DNA of 14,502 bases, from the NCBI GenBank assembly GCA_015486905.1, contig WFQV01000119.1, forward strand, positions 1 to 14,502, in the 5' to 3' direction. The notes under the pieces are model-generated. The model saw only the letters and a list, made by a program, of their open reading frames with translations. It did not search any database and was not told the DNA's origin. This document shows, one piece after another, positions 14,459 through 14,502 of this stretch; within the stretch, counting starts at the first letter, position 1, and each line of letters opens with the position of its first letter. The stretch is from Melioribacteraceae bacterium. Lineage in GTDB: Bacteria > Bacteroidota > Ignavibacteria > Ignavibacteriales > Melioribacteraceae. Made by a program: the position numbers and the translations under genes.

Positions 14459-14502
14459 ATGGCTAAGAAAAAGAGAAAGAAAGTTAAAAAAGACTCTCCC
14501 GA
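14459..14502 (+). CDS. Start of a lysine-rich protein, cut by the window edge
   Basis: ATG 14459 opens a frame reading MAKKKRKKVKKDSP before the window ends, 19 nt after the comB stop. A weak CAGAG precedes it. A basic N-terminal tail like this is seen on FtsK-type DNA translocases in related bacteria, but 14 residues cannot establish identity. Confidence 0.5.
   Translation, partial: MAKKKRKKVKKDSP

Overview
This 14.5-kb window is a chromosomal housekeeping region from an AT-rich bacterium. Almost all genes lie on the + strand and are tightly packed. Gene content, the acidic insertion in the RNase G S1 domain, the very long charged N-terminus of IF2, and the mixed use of strong and absent Shine-Dalgarno (SD) sites suggest the FCB/Chlorobi side of the tree, with Ignavibacteria-like organisms as my best guess. 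That placement is inference; no marker here settles it.

Positions 1-895 hold no gene I can support. They contain direct-repeat motifs, two GAA-loop mini-hairpins, a 16-bp tandem repeat, an inverted-repeat element with a nested CTGCC palindrome, and a clean intrinsic terminator (750-771) with no gene in front of it. A leader hairpin follows, just before rimP.

Positions 896-9811 form a translation and RNA-metabolism operon: rimP, nusA, infB, rbfA, truB, ribF, rpsO, pnp. Gaps run from 49 nt down to a 29-nt overlap. It couples 30S maturation (RimP, RbfA), transcription elongation and antitermination (NusA), initiation (IF2), tRNA pseudouridylation (TruB), flavin cofactor synthesis (RibF), a small-subunit protein (S15) and mRNA decay (PNPase). 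The order matches the Gram-positive-type cluster with ribF between truB and rpsO, but the small genes often found between nusA and infB (ylxR, ylxQ) are absent. A strong terminator follows pnp.

Positions 9880-12529 hold a tRNA-dihydrouridine synthase (dusB-type, GTG start) and a ribonuclease G family gene (TTG start), only 10 nt apart. RibF upstream makes the FMN that Dus enzymes use, and RNase G acts in the same RNA-decay area as PNPase.

Positions 12608-14439 hold gcvT (glycine cleavage T-protein) with a 4-nt overlap into a ComB-family (2-phosphosulfolactate phosphatase-like) gene. At the right edge the first 14 codons of a lysine-rich protein begin and run off the window.

I found no obvious new defence, mobile or biosynthetic system. 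The points most worth a second look are the orphan terminator and inverted-repeat element upstream of rimP, the GC-rich patch before rpsO, the terminator squeezed against dusB, and the ComB-family gene translationally coupled to gcvT.
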